A stretch of DNA of 16,092 nucleotides. It comes from Bacteroidales bacterium. GTDB lineage: Bacteria > Bacteroidota > Bacteroidia > Bacteroidales > WCHB1-69. The notes under the pieces were generated by a model, which worked only from the letters and a program-made list of their open reading frames with translations, ran no database searches and was not told the DNA's origin. The stretch is taken from NCBI GenBank assembly GCA_017964755.1, contig JAGCRI010000036.1, forward strand, positions 1-16,092. The letters run 5' to 3'. Both the position numbers and the translations under genes were made by a program. Each line of letters starts with the position of its first letter. The first letter of the stretch is position 1. Below are positions 1 to 8,600 of this stretch, one piece after another.

Positions 1-373
1 GCCCCAATATGTCAAATGTAGATTTCTCCTCGAAAAGCTTGTTCAAATCGGAAAAGCCAAAAAAGCCATCAACTTCAGGAATTGCTGTGGCAAGTTCGTC
101 TCGGTACCGTTCCACAAGGCAGCCCATCACATATAGCTTTTTGATGTATCCTTTTTTCTTTCTTTCTGCATACATCAGTATTGTTTCCACCGACTGTTCT
201 TTTGCATCCAAAATGAAGGCGCAGGTGTTGATTATCACTGCATCGCAATCTTTTTCCGCTTCGTGGAACACTTTTAAGCGGCGTTTTTGCAGCTGAGCGG
301 CGATAACTTCAGAATCCACCTGATTTTTGGAACAGCCTAAGGTTACGATGTTGACGGTTTTGATATTGCTCAT
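1..373 (-). CDS. rimO: RimO, ribosomal protein S12 methylthiotransferase (N-terminal part, cut by window edge)
   Basis: The gene starts at ATG 373 and runs off the left edge, so only about 124 residues are visible. It begins MSNIKTVNIVTLGCSKNQVD, the typical RimO opening. The three cysteines that hold the auxiliary iron-sulfur cluster in the UPF0004 domain are present: C14 (GCSKN), C51 (NTCAF) and C85 (MGCLVERY). The radical-SAM CxxxCxxC site and the TRAM domain lie outside the window. In the known family, RimO adds a methylthio group to an aspartate of ribosomal protein S12, using S-adenosylmethionine and a sulfur donor in the cytoplasm. The motif GCSKNxVDSE separates it from the tRNA enzyme MiaB with good but not absolute certainty. 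It follows the upstream TPR gene by 18 bp, so it is probably co-transcribed with it. No Shine-Dalgarno sequence is seen, as usual in Bacteroidetes. Confidence 0.92.
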   Translation of the reverse strand, partial: MSNIKTVNIVTLGCSKNQVDSEVIAAQLQKRRLKVFHEAEKDCDAVIINTCAFILDAKEQSVETILMYAERKKKGYIKKLYVMGCLVERYRDELATAIPEVDGFFGFSDLNKLFEEKSTFDILG

Positions 374-391
374 TACTGTTTGAGTCTAATG

Positions 392-1597
392 CTAATTTTT
401 CTTCTGGTATGAATCAACTTTTGCTTTCAGCTCTTCAGGAATGTCCTGCACGCGGAGCAGAAGCACGTAAGTCTGTTGCAGCCTTATATTGTTGTCCTTG
501 TCGTCTTTGTTGATTTCGTATGCCTTGTTGCACCATGAGAGTGCGTTTTCGAGCACGCCTTTGCGTTGTTCGTCAAGTTCCTTGCGCAAATCCCAGTTTT
601 TGGCTTTAGTTGCATCATCCATCAATTTCCCGTATTTTGCTGTCGCTTCGTAGAGATAGCGGTATCCGTACATTGCGAGCAGTTGGAAATCTTTTGGTGA
701 AGCCTCAATGCCGGCTTGCAGCAGTGTGTCGGCCTTCTCAAATTCGAGCGAGTTGATAAGATAGTTCGCAACCATTGTTATAACTGCAGGATTCTTGGCA
801 TATTTTTTCACGGCTTTGTCGGCCACTTTGTTCATCTTGTCAGTCTGGTTTGTCATAGCAAGATAGTCAAGCTCTATTTCAAAAGCATTGTCAATTTCGG
901 CATCAGCAATGTTCTTTTTTGCGGCATTGACAACTTTCGCACATGATGTTGTGTCACCTTCATCCTTATAACTATAATATAATGTTGTATAGATTACAGC
1001 GACAGGAGTTTTTACTGTAACCCCTTCGTTAAGCATTTTCTTGAAATTCTCCTTGTTATCCATCTTCAATGAAATTTGGGCAAGGTCAAGATAAATGAGT
1101 CCGAGGTCTGTCGGGTTGCTTGTGGCTTTGTCCAATTTCAGGTTTTTGGCGGCGAGGTTAAGATACTCGTATGCCTTTTCCCAGTTCCCGGCTTTCTTTG
1201 CTGCCTGTCCCATATCGTACAGAGGACCGGCGCAGTAGTTCTGCCCCTGAATAGGGTCATACATGGTTTGCAGCGGTTGTACGTGAGCATCTAATGTGAT
1301 TGCTTTCAAGAAGCTTTCGTTTGCGATGAGAATCGCATCAGGGTTTTTAGACACATATTTGGGGTCTTTTTTGAGACGTTGCTGGTCATAATCGTACAGG
1401 CGCAGATAAACGTTGCCGTGCATAAGCCACGCGTCAGCGCTGTTTTCATTGGTTTTGACGCATTCGTCAGAGATTTTTTTTGCGGGTCCGATTTTCCCGT
1501 TTTGCAGGTTCATCCAAGCGTCTTTAACGCAACTTGGCTGTGCGACTGCAAATTCGCATACCAAAGCTGTGGCAATAATGACAAATAACTTTTTCAT
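392..1597 (-). CDS. Exported TPR-repeat protein, 401 aa, function unknown
   Basis: The protein starts with a Sec signal peptide (MKKLFVIIATALVCEFAVA, probable cleavage AVA-Q after residue 19), so it should be periplasmic or outer-membrane associated. The mature part is almost all alpha-helical, with TPR-like helix pairs. Visible examples are SADAWLMHGNVYLRLYDYD near residue 55, a GNWEKAYEYLNLAAKNLKL unit near 140, EFEKADTLLQAGIEASPKD near 290, and a final ALSWCNKAYEIN unit near 355. TPR arrays normally serve as protein-binding scaffolds; no catalytic motif is seen. It resembles the next gene upstream (1636-2808) in length, signal peptide and repeat layout, which suggests an old tandem duplication. 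It lies 38 bp after that gene and 18 bp before rimO, on the same strand as gyrA. The partner and role cannot be told from sequence. Confidence 0.85.
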   Translation of the reverse strand: MKKLFVIIATALVCEFAVAQPSCVKDAWMNLQNGKIGPAKKISDECVKTNENSADAWLMHGNVYLRLYDYDQQRLKKDPKYVSKNPDAILIANESFLKAITLDAHVQPLQTMYDPIQGQNYCAGPLYDMGQAAKKAGNWEKAYEYLNLAAKNLKLDKATSNPTDLGLIYLDLAQISLKMDNKENFKKMLNEGVTVKTPVAVIYTTLYYSYKDEGDTTSCAKVVNAAKKNIADAEIDNAFEIELDYLAMTNQTDKMNKVADKAVKKYAKNPAVITMVANYLINSLEFEKADTLLQAGIEASPKDFQLLAMYGYRYLYEATAKYGKLMDDATKAKNWDLRKELDEQRKGVLENALSWCNKAYEINKDDKDNNIRLQQTYVLLLRVQDIPEELKAKVDSYQKKN

Positions 1598-1635
1598 GGT
1601 ATTGTTTCTTTAAAATTAATATTCGTATAGATTGT

Positions 1636-2808
1636 TTATTTACCGATTCGTTTAATTATATCGTCATATTTTGGCGATTGTTTTCTTGCATAGATGTTTT
1701 TCAGGATATTGAGCACGCTTTCTTCAGAAGGTTCCATTTCAAGAGCCTTCTCAAAATATGTCTCTGCTTTGTCGAGGTAGTTGTCTGATTCTTGTTTTAC
1801 GGAGGCGGCGAGCTCCTTTTTGCCCTGCACGTCATACTGGTTTGCTGTCGCGAATTTGTTTTGCGAGATGTAGTAACAGCAGACACCGAGGTTGTAAATG
1901 ACAGCGAAGTTAGGCTCGTATGAGTGGTAGGCGCGTTTCAGCAGCGTCTCGGCTTCGGTGTAGTTAGAGTCGGCGATGTAGATGTTGGCAACGTTTACTA
2001 TTGAGGTAGGTGTGTTCAGCGATGAGGCGGGCAGGTTTTGCAGCAGCGCGCGGCCTTTGCTGTTATCTTTAATCCAATAGTAGTAGTCGATTTCGGCAAC
2101 TTTAATGTCGATGTTGTCAGGAATTGTCTGTTTCCCATTTTCTATTGTCTCAAAAACCTTCTCTTTGAGATTGTTCTTCTTGTAGTTTTCAATGAGACGC
2201 AGGAAAACGTTAGCATCTTTTGAGTTGTCGTTAATCGCTTTTTCGTAAGCGGCTATTGCATCTTGCGGACGGTTGAGCATTTCGAGGGCGTAAGCATAAT
2301 AGTAGTAGATTTCCCCGTTCAGAGGATATTCAGGCTTTTGTATTTCATAGCTTTTTATCGCTTTTTCAAGAATACGTTTTCCCGACTCAAAATTCTGTGC
2401 CATAAGCATATCAACGCCTTGGATAAGGAGCAGGGTGTACATTTTCGGAAGTCCTTCATCAGGCGAAAGCATTCCGGTAGCCATGATATTCTTGTTGATG
2501 GATTTGGCTTTTACAAAAGCATCGTATGCCTCTTCCGGCGTATTGGGAGCAGTTATCTTATAAGTCTCGTCTTTCTGGCGTGCACCGTATTCCTCGTTGG
2601 CGAGGTAGTAGTATATATTTGCCTTGTATAGCCATGTGTTAGCCTTTTCCGCCAGCTTCTCATCATTAGTGCAGAGGTCTATAGCTGTTTTTGCCTTTGC
2701 AAAATTCTGGTCATAATAATAGTTATAGGCTTTTGTGAGAGAAGGCTTTTGACAAAAGGCTGAGAGAAGCACAAGACTGATAGAGACAGATAAGAAGATT
2801 TTTTTCAT
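1636..2808 (-). CDS. Exported TPR-repeat protein, 390 aa, function unknown
   Basis: The N-terminus MKKIFLSVSISLVLLSAFCQ is a signal peptide. Cleavage is probably near C19-Q20. The residues before the cysteine (S-A-F-C) do not fit a good lipobox, so I do not call it a lipoprotein. The mature protein holds several TPR-like units: around residue 55 (WLYKANIYYYLANEE), around 170-200 (a clear GEIYYYYAYALEML plus QDAIAAYEKAINDN pair), around 285 (NYTEAETLLKRAYHSYEPN) and around 345 (AETYFEKALEMEPSEE). It is very rich in tyrosine. It starts 32 bp after the gyrA stop, so co-transcription with gyrA is likely. From memory, a TPR gene behind gyrA is common in Bacteroidales, but no function is established for it. 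The neighbouring 392-1597 gene looks like a paralogue. Confidence 0.85.
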   Translation of the reverse strand: MKKIFLSVSISLVLLSAFCQKPSLTKAYNYYYDQNFAKAKTAIDLCTNDEKLAEKANTWLYKANIYYYLANEEYGARQKDETYKITAPNTPEEAYDAFVKAKSINKNIMATGMLSPDEGLPKMYTLLLIQGVDMLMAQNFESGKRILEKAIKSYEIQKPEYPLNGEIYYYYAYALEMLNRPQDAIAAYEKAINDNSKDANVFLRLIENYKKNNLKEKVFETIENGKQTIPDNIDIKVAEIDYYYWIKDNSKGRALLQNLPASSLNTPTSIVNVANIYIADSNYTEAETLLKRAYHSYEPNFAVIYNLGVCCYYISQNKFATANQYDVQGKKELAASVKQESDNYLDKAETYFEKALEMEPSEESVLNILKNIYARKQSPKYDDIIKRIGK

Positions 2809-2840
2809 AATGATTTGTTTTATAGATTGATAAAACGATT

Positions 2841-5387
2841 TTACTGGTTGTCTTCCTGTTCTGTTTCAACGTCTGGCTGGCTGTCTGCCATAGTGTCGGG
2901 GTTTTCAGTTCCGTTCAAGTTCTCTTCATCGGTTTCATCTTCAGTCTCTTCTTTCGGCACTTCTGTAACAGCAGCTATGACATCGGTATCTTTGAGGTTT
3001 ATGAGTTTCACGCCTTGTGTAGCGCGGCCGGTGATGCGCAGCGAGTCGATATGCAGCCTAATAGCGACGCCGGAGCGGTTGATGATCATGAGGTCATCGT
3101 CATCGGTAACGGCTTTGAGAGCTATGAGTCCGCCTGTCTTTTCAGTGATGTTGATGGTCTTTATGCCGCGAGCGCCACGGTTTGTTATGCGGTATTCGTT
3201 GAGCGGGGAGCGTTTCCCGAATCCGTTTTCGGAGACGACAAGAATATTGCATTCAGGATCGTCAACACAGACCATGCCGATGACGCGGTCATTGTCGCGC
3301 ATGAGGGTGATACCTTTCACTCCGAGAGCGGTACGTCCCATCGGACGGACTGTGGTTTCGTTGAAGCGGACGGCTTTGCCGGAATGTGCGGCGAGCATGA
3401 TGTCGCAGTTGCCGGAAGTGATGCAGGCGTCAAGCAGGTGGTCGTCTTCGCGGATTGAGATAGCGTTGATGCCGTTTACTCTCGGACGTGAATATGCTTC
3501 GAGTGTAGTCTTCTTTATCGTGCCGTTTTCAGTGCAGAGAATCACGTAGTTGTTTTCAACGTACTCTTTATCTGTAAGATCCTTGACATTGATGACCGCC
3601 TTTATCTTGTCATCCTGTTCAATGTTGATGAGATTCTGGATGGCACGGCCTTTCCATGTCTTGTTGCCTTCAGGAATTTCGAATACGCGGAGCCAGTAGC
3701 ATTTGCCTTTTTCGGTGAAGAAGAGCAGATCGTTGTGGTTTGTGGCGACATACATCATTTCGATGAAGTCTTCTTCGCGGGCATCGCCGCCTTTTGAGCC
3801 CTTGCCTCCGCGGATTTGAGCCTTGTATTCGGCAAGTTGTGTGCGTTTGATATAGCCGAGGTGTGATATTGTTATTACCACGTCCTCATCGGCATACTCG
3901 TCTTCAATGCGGAATTCGGCTGCGTTCTTTTCGATGTGGGAGCGTCTTTCGTCACCATATTTTTCCTTGACTTCCTGCAATTCGTCTTTGACAATCTGTT
4001 GTCTTAATTTTTCATCAGAAAGCACGCGCCTCAGGTATTCAATCTGTTTTTGCAGCTCATCGTATTCAGCCTGCAGCTTTTCTCTTTCCAGACCGGTGAG
4101 CTGACGGAGGCGCATTTCGCATATTGAGCGCGCCTGGATGTCGCTGAAGCCCCAAGTGTCCATCAATCCGATTCGTGCGTCATCAGGGGTCTTTGAAGAG
4201 CGGATGAGGTTGATGATTTCGTCAATGATGTCAAGGGCTTTAAGAAGGCCTTCCAAGATGTGGGAGCGTTCTTCGGCTTTGCGCAGGTCGAATTGTGCGC
4301 GGCGGTAGATGACTTCAAGGCGGTGCTTCACATACTCGGCGATCATGCCTTTGAGGTTCAGAGTCACGGGGCGTCCGTTGACCAAGGCGACATTGTTCAC
4401 GCTGTATGAAGTCTGGAGAGCTGTATATTGGTATAGTTTGTTCAAAATAACGTTGGCGACTGCCTCACGTTTCAGGGTATAGACTATGCGTGTGCCGTTG
4501 CGCTTGTTTGAAAGGTTTTCAATATTTGTGATGCCTTCGATTTTCCCTTCCTTGATAAGTTCGACTGTACGTTTAATCATTTCAGACGGGTTGGTGAGGT
4601 AGGGCAGGGTGGTTACCACGATGACATTTTTGCCGTTTTCTTCCTCGATGGTGGCGTCGCCGCGCATGATGACACGGCCGCGTCCTGTCTCGAAAGCCTC
4701 GCGCACGCCGCTGTAGCCGTAAATGGTGCAGCCTGTTGGGAAGTCGGGGGCTTTGATGTACTGCATGAGTTCGTCAGTAGTGATTTCGTTGTTGTCGATG
4801 TAGGCGCATATTCCGTCACACACTTCGCTGAGGTTATGAGGCGGCATGTTTGTAGCCATACCGACAGCTATGCCGGAGGAGCCGTTCACGAGCAGGCTCG
4901 GTATTTTGGCGGGCAGCACGACCGGTTCCGGGAATTCGCCGTCGAAGTTGGGCTGGAAATCCACGGTCTCTTTTTTTATGTCTTCAAGCATCTCCTCTGC
5001 TATTTTGCGGAGGCGTGCTTCGGTGTAACGCATAGCTGCGGGGCTGTCGCCGTCAACGCTGCCGAAGTTGCCCTGACCGTCAATAAAGGGGTATCTCATA
5101 GACCATGCTTGGGCGAGGCGCACCATTGCATCATAGACTGCGGTGTCGCCGTGCGGGTGGTACTTACCGAGCACCTCACCCACGATTCTCGCAGATTTCT
5201 TGTATGGTTTGCCTGATACAATGCCTGTGTCGTACATTGCGAAGAGAATCCTGCGGTGAACGGGTTTCAAGCCGTCTCTCACATCTGGGAGAGCACGCGC
5301 CGTTATGACAGACATCGAATAGTCGATGTAGGCCCTTTGCATCTCTGTTTCAATCGTAATCGGTATTATACGTTCTTCTTCAATCAT
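2841..5387 (-). CDS. gyrA: DNA gyrase subunit A
   Basis: GyrA is the DNA breaking and rejoining subunit of gyrase; with GyrB it introduces negative supercoils using ATP. The 848-aa length fits the family. The catalytic tyrosine is Y121 in AAMRYTEARL. The quinolone-resistance region reads HPHGDTAVYDAMV, giving T82 and D86 at the places of E. coli S83 and D87. The C-terminal DNA-wrapping domain starts near residue 500 and carries the GyrA box QIRGGKG (524-530), which marks it as gyrase A rather than topoisomerase IV ParC. The last 39 residues (about 810-848) form an acidic tail with 16 Asp/Glu. The ATG at 5387 gives the usual start (IPITIETEMQRAYIDYSMSV). It is the first gene of a minus-strand cluster with two TPR genes and rimO. 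No clear -7 box was found upstream. Confidence 0.98.
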   Translation of the reverse strand: MIEEERIIPITIETEMQRAYIDYSMSVITARALPDVRDGLKPVHRRILFAMYDTGIVSGKPYKKSARIVGEVLGKYHPHGDTAVYDAMVRLAQAWSMRYPFIDGQGNFGSVDGDSPAAMRYTEARLRKIAEEMLEDIKKETVDFQPNFDGEFPEPVVLPAKIPSLLVNGSSGIAVGMATNMPPHNLSEVCDGICAYIDNNEITTDELMQYIKAPDFPTGCTIYGYSGVREAFETGRGRVIMRGDATIEEENGKNVIVVTTLPYLTNPSEMIKRTVELIKEGKIEGITNIENLSNKRNGTRIVYTLKREAVANVILNKLYQYTALQTSYSVNNVALVNGRPVTLNLKGMIAEYVKHRLEVIYRRAQFDLRKAEERSHILEGLLKALDIIDEIINLIRSSKTPDDARIGLMDTWGFSDIQARSICEMRLRQLTGLEREKLQAEYDELQKQIEYLRRVLSDEKLRQQIVKDELQEVKEKYGDERRSHIEKNAAEFRIEDEYADEDVVITISHLGYIKRTQLAEYKAQIRGGKGSKGGDAREEDFIEMMYVATNHNDLLFFTEKGKCYWLRVFEIPEGNKTWKGRAIQNLINIEQDDKIKAVINVKDLTDKEYVENNYVILCTENGTIKKTTLEAYSRPRVNGINAISIREDDHLLDACITSGNCDIMLAAHSGKAVRFNETTVRPMGRTALGVKGITLMRDNDRVIGMVCVDDPECNILVVSENGFGKRSPLNEYRITNRGARGIKTINITEKTGGLIALKAVTDDDDLMIINRSGVAIRLHIDSLRITGRATQGVKLINLKDTDVIAAVTEVPKEETEDETDEENLNGTENPDTMADSQPDVETEQEDNQ

Positions 5388-5603
5388 TTTTTAGAATTTT
5401 GTTTATAGTTAATTTTTTAATATTCAGTATTTTATGTTTATTAATTACAAAATACGAAAATACAAAAAAAAATGATATGAAGGGCTTGTTTTTTGAAGAT
5501 TTTACAAATAGAAAAACAATAGGCTGCAAAGGGTTGACATCACAGCCTATTGGATTATGGAATTATGGGAAATATTTATCTGTTTTTTGGAGATATCATC
5601 CTG
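5388..5603. other. Intergenic region between the GT3-GT35 gene and gyrA
   Basis: This 216-bp AT-rich stretch has no credible gene. Near its middle lies the terminator of the upstream minus-strand gene (5512-5552). The part next to gyrA (5388-5480) should contain the gyrA promoter. On the minus strand I see TATTTTCG near 5450-5460, which differs from the Bacteroidetes -7 consensus TAnnTTTG by one base, but no matching -33 element, so the promoter is not called with confidence. A plus-strand reading frame beginning at 5550 runs antisense into the upstream gene and is not a gene. Confidence 0.6.
5512..5552 (-). terminator. Intrinsic terminator of the GT3-GT35 gene
   Basis: On the minus strand the sequence CAATAGGCTG, a 16-nt loop, then CAGCCTATTG forms a perfect 10-bp stem (arms 5543-5552 and 5517-5526). 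A run of five T follows at once (5516-5512). It sits about 50 nt after the stop codon of the synthase-phosphorylase gene and about 125 bp before gyrA, which separates the two transcription units. The stem is perfect but not very GC-rich and the loop is rather long. The position and T-tract make the call strong. Confidence 0.82.
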
Positions 5604-8600
5604 CTACATCCACTTGACCAAGTTGAAGTCCAGGTCGTGAGGCAGCAGCGGGTTGGCCGGAATAATGCGGATGGCACAGTTCCATACACCAGCGTACTTG
5701 GCATCTATTGCACATTCGAAGATGCTCGTGTTGCCGTCAGTTCTGACGAAGTGGAACGGATATTTGGCGGCAAGGAGTGGCTGTGTGTCATTTTGAATGG
5801 CAAAGACAAATTCGATTTTCACGTCATCGGGGGTGAGGTTGCCGAGCCTGACGCGGAGTGTGGTGATTATGGATTTGCCCAGCGCATACGTGTGCTCTTC
5901 TTCGCATTGCGGATATTGTACGTCAACAAGTTCGATATTGCCCCACGATGTTATCATCTTCTCTTTCCAGCGCACCAGATTCTTCGCGTTTTCATAGTTG
6001 TTGGCCGCAAGCTGTTTTGTCCTTGCTTCAAGTTTGTGGTAGAATTTGCCATAGTAATCGTCAAGTTGGCGTTTCATTGTGAAGTGAGGTGAGATGAGGG
6101 CGAAGTTGTTTTTCATCATGCCTACCCATTTTGTAGGTATGCCGTCTGTGTTGCGGCAGTAGAAGGAGTTTGATATTTCACCTTCAATGAGAGAATAGAT
6201 GGTGGCGGCATCGAGTTCGTCCTGCAGGCGGTTGTCGGTGTAGGTTATCTGCTCGTTGATAGCCCAGCCGGCGCCTTTAACATACCCTTCAGCCCACCAG
6301 CCGTCAAGGACGCTGAGGTTGAGGACCCCGTTCATGATTGCTTTCTCGCCGCTTGTGCCGGAAGCCTCCAGCGGGCGTGTCGGAGTGTTCATCCACACGT
6401 CGCAGCCCGAAACCAATTTTTTTGCCAGAATCATGTCGTAGTTTTCCAAAAAGATGATTTTCCCTATGAAATCCGGCTTTCTCGAAAAATCAATGATTCT
6501 CTTGATGAGGTCTTGCCCGGCTTTGTCGTGCGGGTGCGCTTTCCCTGCAAATATGAACTGCACAGGCTTTTCAGGGTTGTTGAGCAGCCTGCGGAGCCGT
6601 TCCTCGTCAGAGAAGAGCAGGTGTGCACGTTTGTATGTTGCAAAACGGCGTGCGAACCCGATTGTGAGTATGTCGTCACGGAGTGTGTCCAAGGTCTTGA
6701 CAATCAGTGCCGGCGACTCGTTGCGCCTGCGCATTTGCGCCTCTAACAATATTCTGACTTCAGAAATCAGCTCTTTTCTCAAATCATCTTTGATTTGCCA
6801 TATTTTGGCATCGTCAACTTCACGGATTTTTGCCCAGATGTCTGGATTTGACTGGTCGGTGAGAAATTCTTTGCCGAAAACTTGAGAGTGGAACTGCTGC
6901 CACCGTTTGTGCGCCCAAGTGGGGTAGTGGACACCATTGGTTACATAGCTGATATGAAGTTCGTTAGAGAAATGCCCATCGTAAAGATACTGGAACATTT
7001 CACGCGACACGCGTCCGTGTATGCGGCTCACACCGTTGATTTCCTGCGAGAGCTTGCAAGCCAGAATGCTCATGGAGAATTTGTCGTTGCTGTCGCCGTT
7101 TTTGCGGCCGAGTCCCATGAAGGTCTGCCACGAAATATTGCATTTTGCAGGGTAGTTGGCGAAATAGATACGCATCATGTCTTCGCTGAACGAGTCGTGC
7201 CCTGCCGGAACCGGTGTGTGGGTGGTGAATAGCGATGATGCCTTTATGGCTTCAACGGCTGTGCTGAATGTGAGGTGCTCTTCACGCATGATGTTGCTGA
7301 GACGTTCAAGATTAAGGAATGCTGCGTGCCCTTCGTTCAAATGGTAGATTGTCGGGTTCTCACCCAGTTTCCGTAACATCCTTATCCCGCCTATGCCGAG
7401 CAGGAATTCCTGTTTCAGGCGGTTTTCCCAGTCACCGCCGTATAGTTGGTAAGTGGTCTTTCTGTCCTCGTCAGAGTTTTCTCTAAAATCTGTGTCAAGA
7501 AGATAGAGCGGGATGCGCCCCACATCGACTCGCCAGATACGGGCATAGAGGGTGCGGCCAGGCAGCCCGATGCTTATTTTTTCAAATTCCCCTTTCTCGT
7601 TCTTTACGGGCGACATCGGCAGTTTGGAGAAGCTCTGGTTCGGGTAGAGGTTGACTTGTTCGCCGTAAGGGGAAATCTGCTGTGTGAAATAGCCGCAACG
7701 GTAGAGCAGCCCCACGGCAATCATGTTGACATTGCAGTCGCTCGCTTCCTTGAGGTAGTCGCCTGCCAGCATGCCGAGCCCGCCTGAGAATATTTTCAGT
7801 TCGTTGCTGATGCCGAATTCCATACTGAAATATGCCACCTTCTCTTCGGGGCGGGTGCGCGGGGTGTTCATGTAGTCTTGGAACTTCTGGTAAACGGTTT
7901 CAAGTTTCGCCATAAAATCAGGATTCGAACTGTATTTCTCTATAACATCTAAAGGCAGGAACTGAAGCAGATGCACAGGGTTTTCGTTATATTTCGCCCA
8001 CAATTCAGGACCGGCAATCTCCATGAAGAGTTCGCGCGCTTCGTAGTTCCAGCTCCACCAAAGATTATGCGCTAACTTGTATAGCTTCTGCAAGTTATTG
8101 GTTAACTGTGATTTGAAAGTGATACGTCTCCATTTTGGTTCGGAAACCTCAATCTTTGAGACCATAAGGTCAATCTTAGATGTCTTGTTTTTGTATGTCT
8201 CAAATCTCTCTTCCGATTTTGAAAGTGCAATATCGTACGCTTCCAAATAATTGTCGAACAGGTTTTTCCATAAAGCGGACTGTGAAATTTCAACTGCTTT
8301 TTCTGAGTTCAATGAGTTTTCTTTATCAGAGCAGCTGGCATAATATGAGATGGCGTGCACGATTTCGGAATATACCTGTTCATCGTTATGGTCGGTGCGT
8401 TCAATCACCCATACTGCCTTTTGCGCATTCGTGCCGCCGAAGTTCTCGCGTGCCCACAGCCCGAACCCTGCTAATGATGTTGTTATGGTTGGGATGCCGA
8501 AAGCTACACTTTCTAATGGCGTATAACCCCATGGCTCATAATAAGATGGGAAGACAGAAAGGTCAAAACCGATAAGAAAATCGTAGTAATTAAGATTGAA

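Noticed and set aside
2815..3549. A 244-codon plus-strand reading frame antisense to the 3' part of gyrA, and a 147-codon one within it
   Set aside because: Both overlap conserved gyrA coding sequence and encode low-complexity serine/arginine- or valine-rich chains with no recognisable domain.
5550..6092. A 180-codon plus-strand reading frame starting next to the terminator
   Set aside because: It is antisense to the C-terminal part of the phosphorylase domain and shows no family features.
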